A stretch of DNA of 42,159 nt from an uncultured Clostridia bacterium (lineage in GTDB: Bacteria > Bacillota > Clostridia > UBA1381): positions 1 through 42,159 of the forward strand of contig CAKSPW010000014.1 of assembly GCA_934486495.1 (NCBI GenBank), read 5' to 3'. A program made the position numbers and the translations under genes. Positions 1 through 7,627 of this stretch are shown here, piece after piece (positions within the stretch are counted from its first letter, which is position 1; every line of letters starts with the position of its first letter). The notes beneath the pieces are model-generated. The model was not told the DNA's origin. It saw only the letters and a program-made list of their open reading frames with translations, and did no database searches.

Positions 1-97
1 AGGTCACGTTCGCATCGTCTATTCGTTTGCAAGCGCACTCGTAACGCCTTTGGCTCACTACCAACCTTTTGCGAGATTTACTTTGTCATATCCTCAC
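1..97 (-). repeat. Possible extragenic repeat, edge of window
   Basis: No intact gene is visible here. Read on the minus strand, the stretch contains a CCAAAGGCGT core followed by a TGCGC-type segment. A related arrangement recurs at about 6030-6110, also on the minus strand. One frame reads as an Arg/Cys-rich string (SQRRYECACKR) with no start codon, which is more like repeat sequence than a gene. The element may continue beyond the left edge. The similarity between the two copies is short and judged by eye. Confidence 0.3.
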
Positions 98-154
98 CTT
101 ACTTTCTATATATTAAAGCATACTTTAATAGTATGTCAGTTTTTTAGATGTTAA

Positions 155-901
155 AAGACACTAAATGAATGGAAACAGACACAGCGCTGTATCGAATGCG
201 GCATAAGGTGCGAACAGCAAAAGGCTGATATGTTTAACGCTGCCGGAATGAAACGCAAGGCCCTCGACTGCAAGGATAGAGTTAAACTCTACCGCGATAA
301 ATATGATGATATGTGCGCAAGCGTAAAGGGCTTGGAACCACGTCTTGACAGAATGCGGACTTTTAAAGATTTTTCGGCAAAAAGTGTTGACATTTCGGGT
401 AAAAGTGGTATAATAAAAGTACAAAGTGGTAAGAATATGCATATAAATAGTATTGACAGTCCGATCGAACAGAGGAATACTGCCAAAGGAAACCCAAATG
501 CAATATTGCAAATAGGCAGACCACTCAATAACAGGCAACAACGGATTCTTGACAGTTTATCCGAATATGACAGCCGGATTATTATAGAAAAGAAAGCGGT
601 TAATATGCGCGACCTATCAGCGATGACAGCGATTACGGGTGATGAATTTGCTTTGTTTACCAAAGGTACTAAGCGCTTAGTGATACGAGGAAATTCATAT
701 AGCGTAAATATTGATGAAAAGGTTGCAAACGATTTACGAAAAGAGGGTTATAAATGGAGCGGACATACTCATCCGGGTATTGACGCAAATTGCTTGATAG
801 CCTCACCGGGCGATATGCTTGTATTAAATGCTTTTGGGCAACACAGAGCCTTATTTATAACTCTAAAGGGCAGTTTGAAATTTTTAAAGGAGAGTGAATA
901 A
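155..901 (+). pseudogene. 5'-truncated phage minor capsid protein with C-terminal JAMM-like domain
   Basis: The open frame begins right after a TAA at 152-154 with no start codon. It reads NEWKQTQRCIECGIRCEQQ before the first ATG at 230, so the N-terminal capsid part appears to be missing. The Lys/Arg/Cys-rich opening resembles the tail end of phage minor capsid proteins (Phage_min_cap2-like; family call from memory). Counting from Met230, the C-terminal ~130 residues hold E139, an HTHP at 179-182 and SPGD at 192-195. That is the E...HxH...SxxD layout of JAMM/JAB metalloproteases, although the HxH-to-S gap is about three residues longer than usual. A phage scaffold fragment lies downstream, so this is probably a prophage relic. 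Such C-terminal domains on capsid proteins may be toxin or protease cargo, but that is inference. The ATG at 230 could still express the C-terminal 223 residues. Confidence 0.6.
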
Positions 902-902
902 A

Positions 903-1137
903 ATGACTTTATCCAAAGCAGAAACATCTCTTGAAAACAAAATTAAGACGTATTGTATTCAGAATGATTTGAATTTCGAGTTGCTTGCTAACATGAAACG
1001 AAATTGGGGGATTGATATGTTGAAGTTTGAAAAAAACAGAACAGGGAACCCCCTATGTTGTGCTTGAAGTATTCGGGTATGGTGATAACTTGACTTTTAA
1101 ACAAACCGAATATACAAAACAGTATTTAGGAATGTAG
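903..1137 (+). pseudogene. Frameshifted small phage-associated gene
   Basis: An ATG one base after the upstream stop, with AAAGGAGAG in front, begins MTLSKAETSLENKIK. The frame closes early at about residue 58. Moving one base at the A-rich stretch near 1027-1045 restores a frame reading TPYVVLEVFGYGDNLTFKQTEYTKQYLGM and ending at TAG 1135-1137. The total length of 235 bases is one more than a multiple of three, as expected for a single-base insertion in a gene of about 77 codons. I do not recognise the family. Its position directly behind a JAMM-like capsid extension would suit an immunity or partner protein, but nothing in its sequence proves that. Confidence 0.5.
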
Positions 1138-1155
1138 TACACAACTAAATAAATC

Positions 1156-1183
1156 AAGAACAGTTTAAAAGCTGTTCTTTTTT
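1156..1183 (+). terminator. Rho-independent terminator after the phage remnant genes
   Basis: AAGAACAG at 1156-1163 pairs with CTGTTCTT at 1172-1179 around a short A/T loop, and a T run follows to 1183. It closes the transcription unit of the two genes just upstream. Confidence 0.75.
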
Positions 1184-1274
1184 ATACACAAAATTCTGTC
1201 AGATGATTAGACGTAAAACAGTCGAGCCGGAGGAGCAACCTCGTAAAAAAGCGTAGGCGGAAAGGAACAGAGAA

Positions 1275-1439
1275 ATGAAAAGAGAAGAAATAAAAGCTAT
1301 TTTTGCGGAAGCAACGGATGAGCAGCTAAAAAAAATCATGGATTTAAACAGTTCGGATGTGGAGAGAGAAAAAGGAAAGCTGACGGCGCTTGAAGCCGAA
1401 TTGAAAGGAAAGAAACAAGCCTTTGAAACGCATATTTAA
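1275..1439 (+). pseudogene. Phage scaffolding-protein N-terminal fragment
   Basis: The start ATG at 1275 has AAAGGAAC upstream. It reads MKREEIKAIFAEATDEQLKKIM and continues as a charged helical segment to residue 54. This resembles the start of phage GP20-type scaffold proteins, which are normally about 150-200 residues. The frame stops at 1439; another frame (FKKYIDKLDEVFKQSTK) continues a little before phage-like sequence ends at about 1495. A 17-codon frame just upstream (1203-1256, ending PEEQPRKKA) may be the tail of another lost phage gene. The order minor capsid then scaffold is typical of Siphovirus structural modules, so this fits a deleted prophage. Confidence 0.5.
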
Positions 1440-1498
1440 GAAATATATTGACAAGTTGGACGAGGTATTTAAACAGAGTACAAAGATTTTTTTGGGGC

Positions 1499-1551
1499 AA
1501 TCCCTCATTTTGTGTAAACCTCGGGGGAATCCCTCATTTTGTGTAAACCTC
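1499..1551. repeat. Two-copy direct repeat, 24-bp unit at 29-bp period
   Basis: An identical 24-base unit (beginning AATCCCTCATTTTGTG and ending AAACCTC) occupies 1499-1522 and 1528-1551, with GGGGG between the copies. On the minus strand it begins GAGGTTTACACAAAATGAGG. Repeated short terminal units like this occur at ends of some insertion sequences, for example IS21 relatives. No transposase remains beside it, so an IS-end remnant is only a suggestion. Confidence 0.6.
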
Positions 1552-1593
1552 AAATTTGACTCCAAAATGATGATATTTGTGAGCTGAAAGCAG

Positions 1594-1621
1594 AAAAAAG
1601 GACCTCAACGGAGATCCTTTT
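1594..1621 (-). terminator. Terminator of the GH95 fucosidase gene
   Basis: On the minus strand AAAGGATCTC pairs with GAGGTCCTTT around a four-base CGTT loop and is followed by a run of six T. It lies about 20 bases beyond the fucosidase stop codon. The stem has A-rich flanks on the other side and could also work weakly on the plus strand. Confidence 0.8.
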
Positions 1622-1643
1622 ATTATCTGCTCTTTAATTGATT

Positions 1644-4600
1644 CTATTTTAGTGCATATCCGAGCGGTTTCATATTCTTATCTATTGCAAAAACTTTTAG
1701 AATTGAGTCATCAAAAAACCCGTCAAATGTTGTCGATACGGTATTGCCGCCATCTGCCGTAACATCTGCCATTGCAGCGCTTACCAATGCACCGTTTTGT
1801 GCGTATACCGCAACTATAATGTCGAAAGTTTTTGTGTCCGAAGTGTTGTTTTTAGCCGATATTTTCACGCCGGAATCTGTAAACTCCTTCGAGATAGAGA
1901 TATCCTTTTGCGGCATAACTGTAAGATTGAAATCTTTATACACGGTAAATTTGTCGGCATTATTCTCGATTTTAGCGGTCATGACAACATCGGTTGCCTT
2001 ATCACAGCCATAAAATGTACCGTCATTTCCGATAATATTCGGATTTCCCGAAGTCCAAACAACAGTTGCTCCGTCAAAACCCTCTGTGGGCAAAGTAATA
2101 TTGTCTTTCACACATTCGGGTGAGGCGGTAAGCTTATCAATAGTAATTGCCGCTACGGCATTATCCACCGCAGGAACATTTGCACGCTCGATTTCACATA
2201 TGCGTATTAATCCAAGCTTTATGAAATCCTGCGGATTCATATCTTTGTTTGCGGCAAATCTTATACCGCTGATATATGCTCCGGATGGTGCTTTACTCCA
2301 GTTTGTCATAGAGAATGTATCAGCCGATGCGCCGGATAAAAGAGTTCCGGTTGTTTTGCTTGCTGTATCGCTTCCGTTTTTAAATATCTGAAAAGTGGAG
2401 GTTTCGGAGTTAAACACAATACTCATATCCGTAAAACTTTTTGTTCCTGTCCACATCGGTGAATTATATGAACCCGAAACGTTAAGCTTGTTATTGTAAA
2501 CATTTAAAGATCCGGCTGAACCGACGTTAGTAAATCTTCCGACGCCGACACCTTTTTTTCCGCCTTTTCCTCCCACAAAATCAATCCATGAACTGCTGTT
2601 GGTATGCGGAAACGCAATGCGCATTTCAACCGCATATTTTCCCTTAAAATCATTCTGTCTTAAGGTTGTACGCTCGTTCCCGTCATAGTTTTCCTGTCGC
2701 TGTTCAAACTCTTTATAAACCGAATATACATTCTTTCCGCTGCCTGCACCGGATGGAATTGTAGTTGCCGATGTCTTCTTTGCGGTGAATGCTCCGCCGA
2801 CAGCTGCAAACGAACCGTAATCGGCAGATTCATATGCTGTGTCTGTCATAGGGTCATTGCCCTCTGTCCAGCCCATTTCCTCTAACTCCGACTGAGTATA
2901 ATCATTGTTTTCAAAAATCTGTTCTTCAATGACCGTTCCAAGACCTTTCCAATAGTTCGACTTTTCTAAAATCTTTGTCGCACCGATACTTTCTTTCCCG
3001 TTTTCAACCGCAGTTACACGATAGGTTGTTTGTTTTTGAGAATCCTCCTCGCTCACTGAAAGGTTCATATGCGTATCGGCGGTTGTTCCTATAAGCTCAT
3101 AATCCGGCTGACTTTCAATTGCTCTGTAAACTCTGTACTCCTCCGCATTGTCTGTGCCTGTCCATGTTACGTTTGCGGTTTGGGCGGTTTTATACTTAAC
3201 ATTCACATTTGACGGAGCTGTAACAGCTTTTTGTTTTGTAAAGCCTGTGATAATGTACTCTTTACCCTTTTCGGTTTTAAATGTAATTTTGTCATCACTG
3301 TCCTTGGTGAATTCAACATTATTTCCGTTAGAATCTGTGACGGTAGTATCGGCTATTCCCGAATATCCTACGCTTACTTTATCCGTATCTGCACGTGAAC
3401 GGATTTTTGCTGTTTTAACGCTGCTGTCCGTCCAGTCAATATCCACTTCAAAGTTTCCTCTCGCAACAAGTCCCTTTACCGAACCGCTCGCCCATACCGG
3501 AGAAAGTGCGGGGAGTAGGTTTATATATCCCGCATGACTCTGCATAACGGTTTCAACAACTCCTGCTATCGTTCCGAGATTTCCGTCAATTTGGAAAGTA
3601 TTAACCGGATGCGTATTCCAAAGATTTGCGTTGGTCGAGTTCATGAGTACTTTCTTATAGCATTCATATGCCATAGTACCGTCTTTTGCCCGTGCCCACA
3701 AATTCATTCTGTGTGCAAATGCCCAGCCGGGCAGACTTGCAGACATACCGCGCTTTGTAAGAGTAACCCTTGCGCCGTCAAGCCATGCCGGAGTGTTGTC
3801 ATTAATAGATGTTCCGGGATAAAGTCCTTTAAGCTGTGAAACGTGTCTGTGACCTGCTTCGCCGCTTGTACCGTCTGCATACTGATTATAATGTCCCTCA
3901 TCTCGGTATTCTTTTACCTGTCCGTCAAGACCTATTAAAACCGGGTCAAGACAGTTAATTTGTTTTTCAATTGTTTCAGACAGCAGGTCATTTGGTATGC
4001 CGAGTTTTTTGCCTAACTCCCGGGTTTCTTTATAAACCTCATATGTCATTTGCTGATCAAATGCACAGCCGGGTGATATACGCTTGTTTGCATTTTCCGG
4101 AGATGCCGAGTGTTCAATAAGATATGTTCCGTTGTGATCATAAAGTGATTTTGATAAAAAGTTTGCCACGCCGCTTACAGCTTTATAGTCATGCTCAAGT
4201 TTTGTTTCATCACGTGTAAAATCATATTGATCATAGAACATCATTGCGGTGAGTGCCGAAGTTCCCGGACCTGAATGAGTTGTCCCTGTGGGAGGTTCGC
4301 CAATGGCATAAGGATATGCACCCGTACCGATTCCCCAACCGTTTTCATGCGGTATAACATTATCTTTGTCGTTTCCCCAGACCTTCAGATAATTGTCAGC
4401 ACCTTTTTCGGCTGCGTTCATATATGCCTTGTTATAATCCTCATACGATTCAAACATTTCGGCAAGGTTTGCGGTAAATACAGGCCAGTAGTTCATCTGA
4501 ACATTGATATTGTGCCAATAGCCCGAAGTCCATGGCGCACTGTCATACGCATTCCACGCACCTTGCAGATGTGCCGGGAGAGCGCCCTTTCTTGATGAAG

Positions 4601-5687
4601 CAATCAATAAGTATCTTCCGTATTGGAAATAGAGTTCCTCAAGATAACGGCGATTGATTGTGCCTGCCTTGTATGCCTTTACAACCTCGTCGGTAGTCAT
4701 CGTATTATCAAACGTTCCGCCCAAGTCTAAGCTTACTCTATCAAAATATGTCTTATAATCTGCAATATGATCCGCTAAAATTGCATCATATCCTTTTTCA
4801 ATCGCACTGTTAAGTCTTTGTGTTATTTTGTCATGAGGATGTTCATTTCCCGACAGCTTTTCTTTTGCGGGCTTTGTAAACATATCGGATGTCAGCACGT
4901 AATTGGTGTCAAGCGCTACCAAAATCACTGCGCTGTCAGCACTGTCAATAGTAAGTGATGTTTCATCACCGCTGACTGTTCCGCCGTCGTTTATCACCTG
5001 AACTTGTGTTTCATACTGAATCTGATAGTACTCCATCACACCTCCGAGCGTAATCCTTTTTGCGTCGGCGTCAGCACTTACGCTTCCCGTCTTGCCCTGT
5101 CCGTCGCCGGCTGTCAAACCGTAATCTTTAACATAAGGGTTTTCCGGGTGAAGTTTAAACGATATTTTACCCGGTTTTGAGGCGGTAAGCTTTATTGCAA
5201 TTACATTGTCAGGATAGCTTGCAATGTATTCTCTGTGATATGTAACGTCTTGATAGTCATAGTCAGCTGCCGCAACCGCCGTACGCAAATCAAGACTTCT
5301 TGTATAATTTGAGCTTTGACCGAAGTCTTGATTAAAGTCTATATAAATTTCGGCAAAGTTGTTAAGTCCTCCTCGGCTGTGTGCAGGGCCGCTGCGGTAA
5401 GGATTAGCCAGGGTTTTGTCAGCGATTTGTACACGGTCGGTGTCAAGGCGGGCAAACACCGAAGCTCCCATATATCCGTTTCCGATCGGTAGACTTTGCT
5501 CGTCCCAGCCTTTTCTGTCTGTTACGCTGTTATCGAGAATGTCTGCCGTTTTATCGCACGGCTCGTCATACCAAAGCAGCAGTGGCTTATCGTTGTTTTG
5601 CTGTTCTGCGGCATAGCTTTTCGGTGTAATAATCGGTGTAATTGCAAGTGACATAGATATTGATGCCGCTAAAATTCTTTTTAACAT
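1644..5687 (-). CDS. Secreted multidomain GH95 alpha-L-fucosidase
   Basis: This is a 1347-residue exported glycoside hydrolase predicted to release L-fucose from host glycans or plant polysaccharides. Residues 1-27 form a signal peptide (MLKRILAASISMSLAITPI, cleavage near SYA-AE). The GH95 catalytic region spans about 35-815. It contains WHNINVQMNYW (N393 and N395), SPE at 529-531 and FQIDGNLG with D701. These correspond to the Asn pair, the acid Glu and the Asp described for the Bifidobacterium AfcA enzyme. A fibronectin type III-like domain follows at about 822-910, then a Gly/Ser/Asn-rich beta region (about 915-1185), and a bacterial Ig-like segment (about 1190-1270, TVVWTSGNPNIIG). The catalytic part is of usual length; the ~530-residue C-terminal extension is not common to all members. 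No sortase motif or SLH domain is present, so it is probably released or held by the extra domains. Some GH95 members prefer L-galactosides, so substrate is not certain. Confidence 0.92.
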   Translation of the reverse strand: MLKRILAASISMSLAITPIITPKSYAAEQQNNDKPLLLWYDEPCDKTADILDNSVTDRKGWDEQSLPIGNGYMGASVFARLDTDRVQIADKTLANPYRSGPAHSRGGLNNFAEIYIDFNQDFGQSSNYTRSLDLRTAVAAADYDYQDVTYHREYIASYPDNVIAIKLTASKPGKISFKLHPENPYVKDYGLTAGDGQGKTGSVSADADAKRITLGGVMEYYQIQYETQVQVINDGGTVSGDETSLTIDSADSAVILVALDTNYVLTSDMFTKPAKEKLSGNEHPHDKITQRLNSAIEKGYDAILADHIADYKTYFDRVSLDLGGTFDNTMTTDEVVKAYKAGTINRRYLEELYFQYGRYLLIASSRKGALPAHLQGAWNAYDSAPWTSGYWHNINVQMNYWPVFTANLAEMFESYEDYNKAYMNAAEKGADNYLKVWGNDKDNVIPHENGWGIGTGAYPYAIGEPPTGTTHSGPGTSALTAMMFYDQYDFTRDETKLEHDYKAVSGVANFLSKSLYDHNGTYLIEHSASPENANKRISPGCAFDQQMTYEVYKETRELGKKLGIPNDLLSETIEKQINCLDPVLIGLDGQVKEYRDEGHYNQYADGTSGEAGHRHVSQLKGLYPGTSINDNTPAWLDGARVTLTKRGMSASLPGWAFAHRMNLWARAKDGTMAYECYKKVLMNSTNANLWNTHPVNTFQIDGNLGTIAGVVETVMQSHAGYINLLPALSPVWASGSVKGLVARGNFEVDIDWTDSSVKTAKIRSRADTDKVSVGYSGIADTTVTDSNGNNVEFTKDSDDKITFKTEKGKEYIITGFTKQKAVTAPSNVNVKYKTAQTANVTWTGTDNAEEYRVYRAIESQPDYELIGTTADTHMNLSVSEEDSQKQTTYRVTAVENGKESIGATKILEKSNYWKGLGTVIEEQIFENNDYTQSELEEMGWTEGNDPMTDTAYESADYGSFAAVGGAFTAKKTSATTIPSGAGSGKNVYSVYKEFEQRQENYDGNERTTLRQNDFKGKYAVEMRIAFPHTNSSSWIDFVGGKGGKKGVGVGRFTNVGSAGSLNVYNNKLNVSGSYNSPMWTGTKSFTDMSIVFNSETSTFQIFKNGSDTASKTTGTLLSGASADTFSMTNWSKAPSGAYISGIRFAANKDMNPQDFIKLGLIRICEIERANVPAVDNAVAAITIDKLTASPECVKDNITLPTEGFDGATVVWTSGNPNIIGNDGTFYGCDKATDVVMTAKIENNADKFTVYKDFNLTVMPQKDISISKEFTDSGVKISAKNNTSDTKTFDIIVAVYAQNGALVSAAMADVTADGGNTVSTTFDGFFDDSILKVFAIDKNMKPLGYALK

Positions 5688-5694
5688 TTACATT

Positions 5695-5749
5695 CCTCCG
5701 TAATATTGTTTTATAAATTAATTATACTTGGTATCGTTAATACTGTAAA
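5695..5749 (-). promoter_or_regulatory. Promoter and RBS of the GH95 gene
   Basis: On the minus strand TTTACA (5744-5749) and TATAAT (5721-5726) are separated by exactly 17 bases. A GGAGG (5695-5699) sits eight bases before the ATG. This is a good vegetative sigma-A promoter; I see no obvious operator palindrome overlapping it. Confidence 0.8.
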
Positions 5750-5759
5750 TAGGCTATAT

Positions 5760-6130
5760 TTTTCGGTATGTGTTTATTTTGTTTTGTATATCAAATATTT
5801 AGCATTATTTTACATTGCTGCGGTGTACTTTCAAGTAAATTAAACGGGCGTATGTGATGCTTCGGCTTCAATTATGTATTTACGCACTAAAAAAAGGATA
5901 TGTTAAAAAAACTCGAAAATGCAAGAAAAGAAACACATATTTCAGGTATTACAAATGCTGCGGTTCGGTTTAGATTATGCGGAAAAATCAAAAAAAACTG
6001 ATTTTTCATAAAATTCTTTCATTTCTTGCTGTCCACAAACTTCGCTTCTCGGCGCATACACATACGCCTTTGGTAGGCAAAAACTAAAGTTTCTCTCAGT
6101 TTGTTAATTTCAAAGCTTTTTTCTATCCTC
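5760..6130. other. Gene-poor spacer with a repeat-like segment
   Basis: No credible gene is seen. A 33-codon plus-strand frame (5900-6001) has no ribosome binding site. A weak nested stem lies at about 5850-5887 (GCGTA/TACGC with an inner TTCG loop). From about 6030 to 6110 the minus strand carries a CCAAAGGCGT core followed by TGCGCC, resembling the segment at the left edge of the window. One frame there reads SLWTARNERIL without a start codon, again more like an extragenic repeat than coding sequence. Confidence 0.4.
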
Positions 6131-6132
6131 GG

Positions 6133-6180
6133 AAAAAAATTAAGGCTGTTTAAAAAAGTCAATTGACTTTTAAACAGCCT
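6133..6180 (-). terminator. Terminator of greA
   Basis: On the minus strand AGGCTGTTTAAAA pairs with TTTTAAACAGCCT around the self-complementary AGTCAATTGACT region, and the 3' side runs into TTAATTTTTTT. It starts about nine bases after the greA stop codon. Confidence 0.88.
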
Positions 6181-6188
6181 CTTAAAAA

Positions 6189-6668
6189 TTATTTTTCTAT
6201 TTTGAGAATTTTAAATGTTGCAATTTCGTCAATTGCCTTAACCTCAACCGTTTCACCGACTTTTCTGTTAAGAAGTGCGGCGCCGACGGGTGATTCGTAC
6301 GAAAGCTTGCCTGCCATTAAATCGGATTCCATAGAGCCGACAATTGTATAAACTATGTCCTCGTCCATTTCAACGTCGTGAATTGTAACCTTTGAGCCGG
6401 GCGTTACAACGTCCTTTTTCGAGTCGTCAGCGTCAACGATTACGGCATTTTTAATCATATCCTCAAGCTTCATTATCTCGGCTTCAACTTCTGCCTGCTC
6501 GTTTTTCGCTTCGTCATATTCAGCGTTTTCCGAAAGGTCGCCGAACGAACGAGCCTCTTTTATTTTTTCGGAAACTTCCTTCCTTGTTTTCGTTTTTAAT
6601 GTTTCGAGCTTTGCCTTTGCTTCCTCAAGCCCGTTTTTTGTAAATTCATAAACCTTTCCTTCTGCCAT
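6189..6668 (-). CDS. greA: Transcription elongation factor GreA
   Basis: GreA enters the secondary channel of RNA polymerase and stimulates cleavage of backtracked transcripts. The 159 residues match the usual length of about 158. The N-terminal coiled coil (about 1-75) carries the GDLSENAEYDEAKNEQ segment with the acidic tip that coordinates the catalytic Mg2+. The C-terminal FKBP-like domain (about 80-159) contains GSKVTIHD and SYESPVGAALLNRKVGETVEV. The gene is monocistronic, with its own promoter upstream and a strong terminator downstream. AAGGAG precedes the ATG at a normal distance. Confidence 0.97.
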   Translation of the reverse strand: MAEGKVYEFTKNGLEEAKAKLETLKTKTRKEVSEKIKEARSFGDLSENAEYDEAKNEQAEVEAEIMKLEDMIKNAVIVDADDSKKDVVTPGSKVTIHDVEMDEDIVYTIVGSMESDLMAGKLSYESPVGAALLNRKVGETVEVKAIDEIATFKILKIEK

Positions 6669-6704
6669 TTGTAACTACTCCTTTTTATTCTATTCAATTT
6701 TATT

Positions 6705-6733
6705 ATTATATATCATTTCTGCAAAAAAATCAA
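6705..6733 (-). promoter_or_regulatory. greA promoter
   Basis: TTGATT (6728-6733) and TATAAT (6705-6710) on the minus strand are separated by 17 bases, about 40 bases upstream of the greA start codon. Confidence 0.82.
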
Positions 6734-6752
6734 TAGATAAAATGTTAACAAT

Positions 6753-7556
6753 TTAATTTATTCCATTTAAAATTTCCTCCTCTGTAATAAATTCGGATAT
6801 TTTGCCGCTTTCGTCAACGATTGCAATACATAAATAATTTCTCGGACTAATATATTTTCGCCAAACGGCAGGCGGAGTCGATTTATCGGACGAGTAGAGC
6901 ACGATTTTTTTCCCCCGCTTGTCTTTTCCTTTGAAAATCATGCTTTTTACCGCCGCTTCGGAGTATTTTTGGCGCATGGTGAATATGTTTCCGATAATGA
7001 GCACCGATATAAACAGCACCGAATAATTAAAGCCTGTCATGTATGACGCATATATGCCGAGAGAAAATAAAGCCGTGCCGAGAATAAGCGATATTGCTTT
7101 AATAATTATATTTCCGGTGTGTTCGCCGAAAAGGTAGGATAGCGTTTTTTTTACCATACAGCCCCCGTCGAGCGGATAAACGGGGAGCATATTGACGGCG
7201 AAAAGCGCAATGTTTACCGCAAACAGATATGTACAGAATGAAAAATTCTTAAAAAAGACTTGTGCGGAAAGTGCGATAAACAGATTTGCGAGCGGTCCTG
7301 AAAGGTAAAGTATAACCTCGTCGGTAAGACAGCATACGAATGTATTTTTAAGATGAAGATTTACGCCGAACGGATGAAGGCTTATGTGTGACGGCTTGAG
7401 TCCTATAATCTCCGCCGCACAAAGATGAGCAAGCTCGTGAATAAGCATTGATATGTATGACAGGAGAAAGTATTCAAGCCGTCCGTTTAAAAAGCAAACG
7501 ATGAAAAATGCTGCCGTCAGCGGATTAAAGTACAGTCCGCGGCATATTTTAACCAT
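6753..7556 (-). CDS. SpoIVFB-like site-2 protease (M50 family)
   Basis: This is a 267-residue intramembrane zinc metalloprotease. HELAH at 40-44 supplies two zinc ligands and the catalytic Glu, and NMLPVYPLDGG with D130 supplies the third ligand. Hydrophobic segments surround both motifs (about 10-48, 80-102, 108-128, 150-190). A cytoplasmic tail of about 75 residues ends DESGKISEFITEEEI, like the CBS-type tail of B. subtilis SpoIVFB, which cleaves pro-sigma-K in the mother cell. The size and gene type fit SpoIVFB better than RseP, since no PDZ domain is present. The usual partner gene spoIVFA is not adjacent. The ATG is preceded by GGGAGGG, which lies inside the upstream terminator stem. Confidence 0.82.
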   Translation of the reverse strand: MVKICRGLYFNPLTAAFFIVCFLNGRLEYFLLSYISMLIHELAHLCAAEIIGLKPSHISLHPFGVNLHLKNTFVCCLTDEVILYLSGPLANLFIALSAQVFFKNFSFCTYLFAVNIALFAVNMLPVYPLDGGCMVKKTLSYLFGEHTGNIIIKAISLILGTALFSLGIYASYMTGFNYSVLFISVLIIGNIFTMRQKYSEAAVKSMIFKGKDKRGKKIVLYSSDKSTPPAVWRKYISPRNYLCIAIVDESGKISEFITEEEILNGIN

Positions 7557-7561
7557 AAAAA

Positions 7562-7591
7562 TCCCTCCCGTTTATTATATGTCGGGAGGGA
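7562..7591 (-). terminator. Terminator hairpin overlapping the spoIVFB-like RBS
   Basis: Perfect nine-base arms, TCCCTCCCG and CGGGAGGGA on the minus strand, enclose a 12-base A/T loop and are followed by TTTTT and then the ATG of the protease gene. It lies about 35 bases after the stop of the SLH-protein gene and looks like that operon's terminator. The GGGAGGG in its 3' arm is also the only Shine-Dalgarno of the downstream gene. The loop contains CATATAAT, which could be a -10 box. Confidence 0.8.
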
Positions 7592-7627
7592 GTGTTTTAT
7601 TTGCGAAATGAAGCTTTGTGCGGCGTT

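Noticed and set aside
5900..6001. 33-codon plus-strand frame starting MLKKLENARKETHISG
   Set aside because: It has no ribosome binding site and lies in an A-rich spacer; no similarity is apparent.
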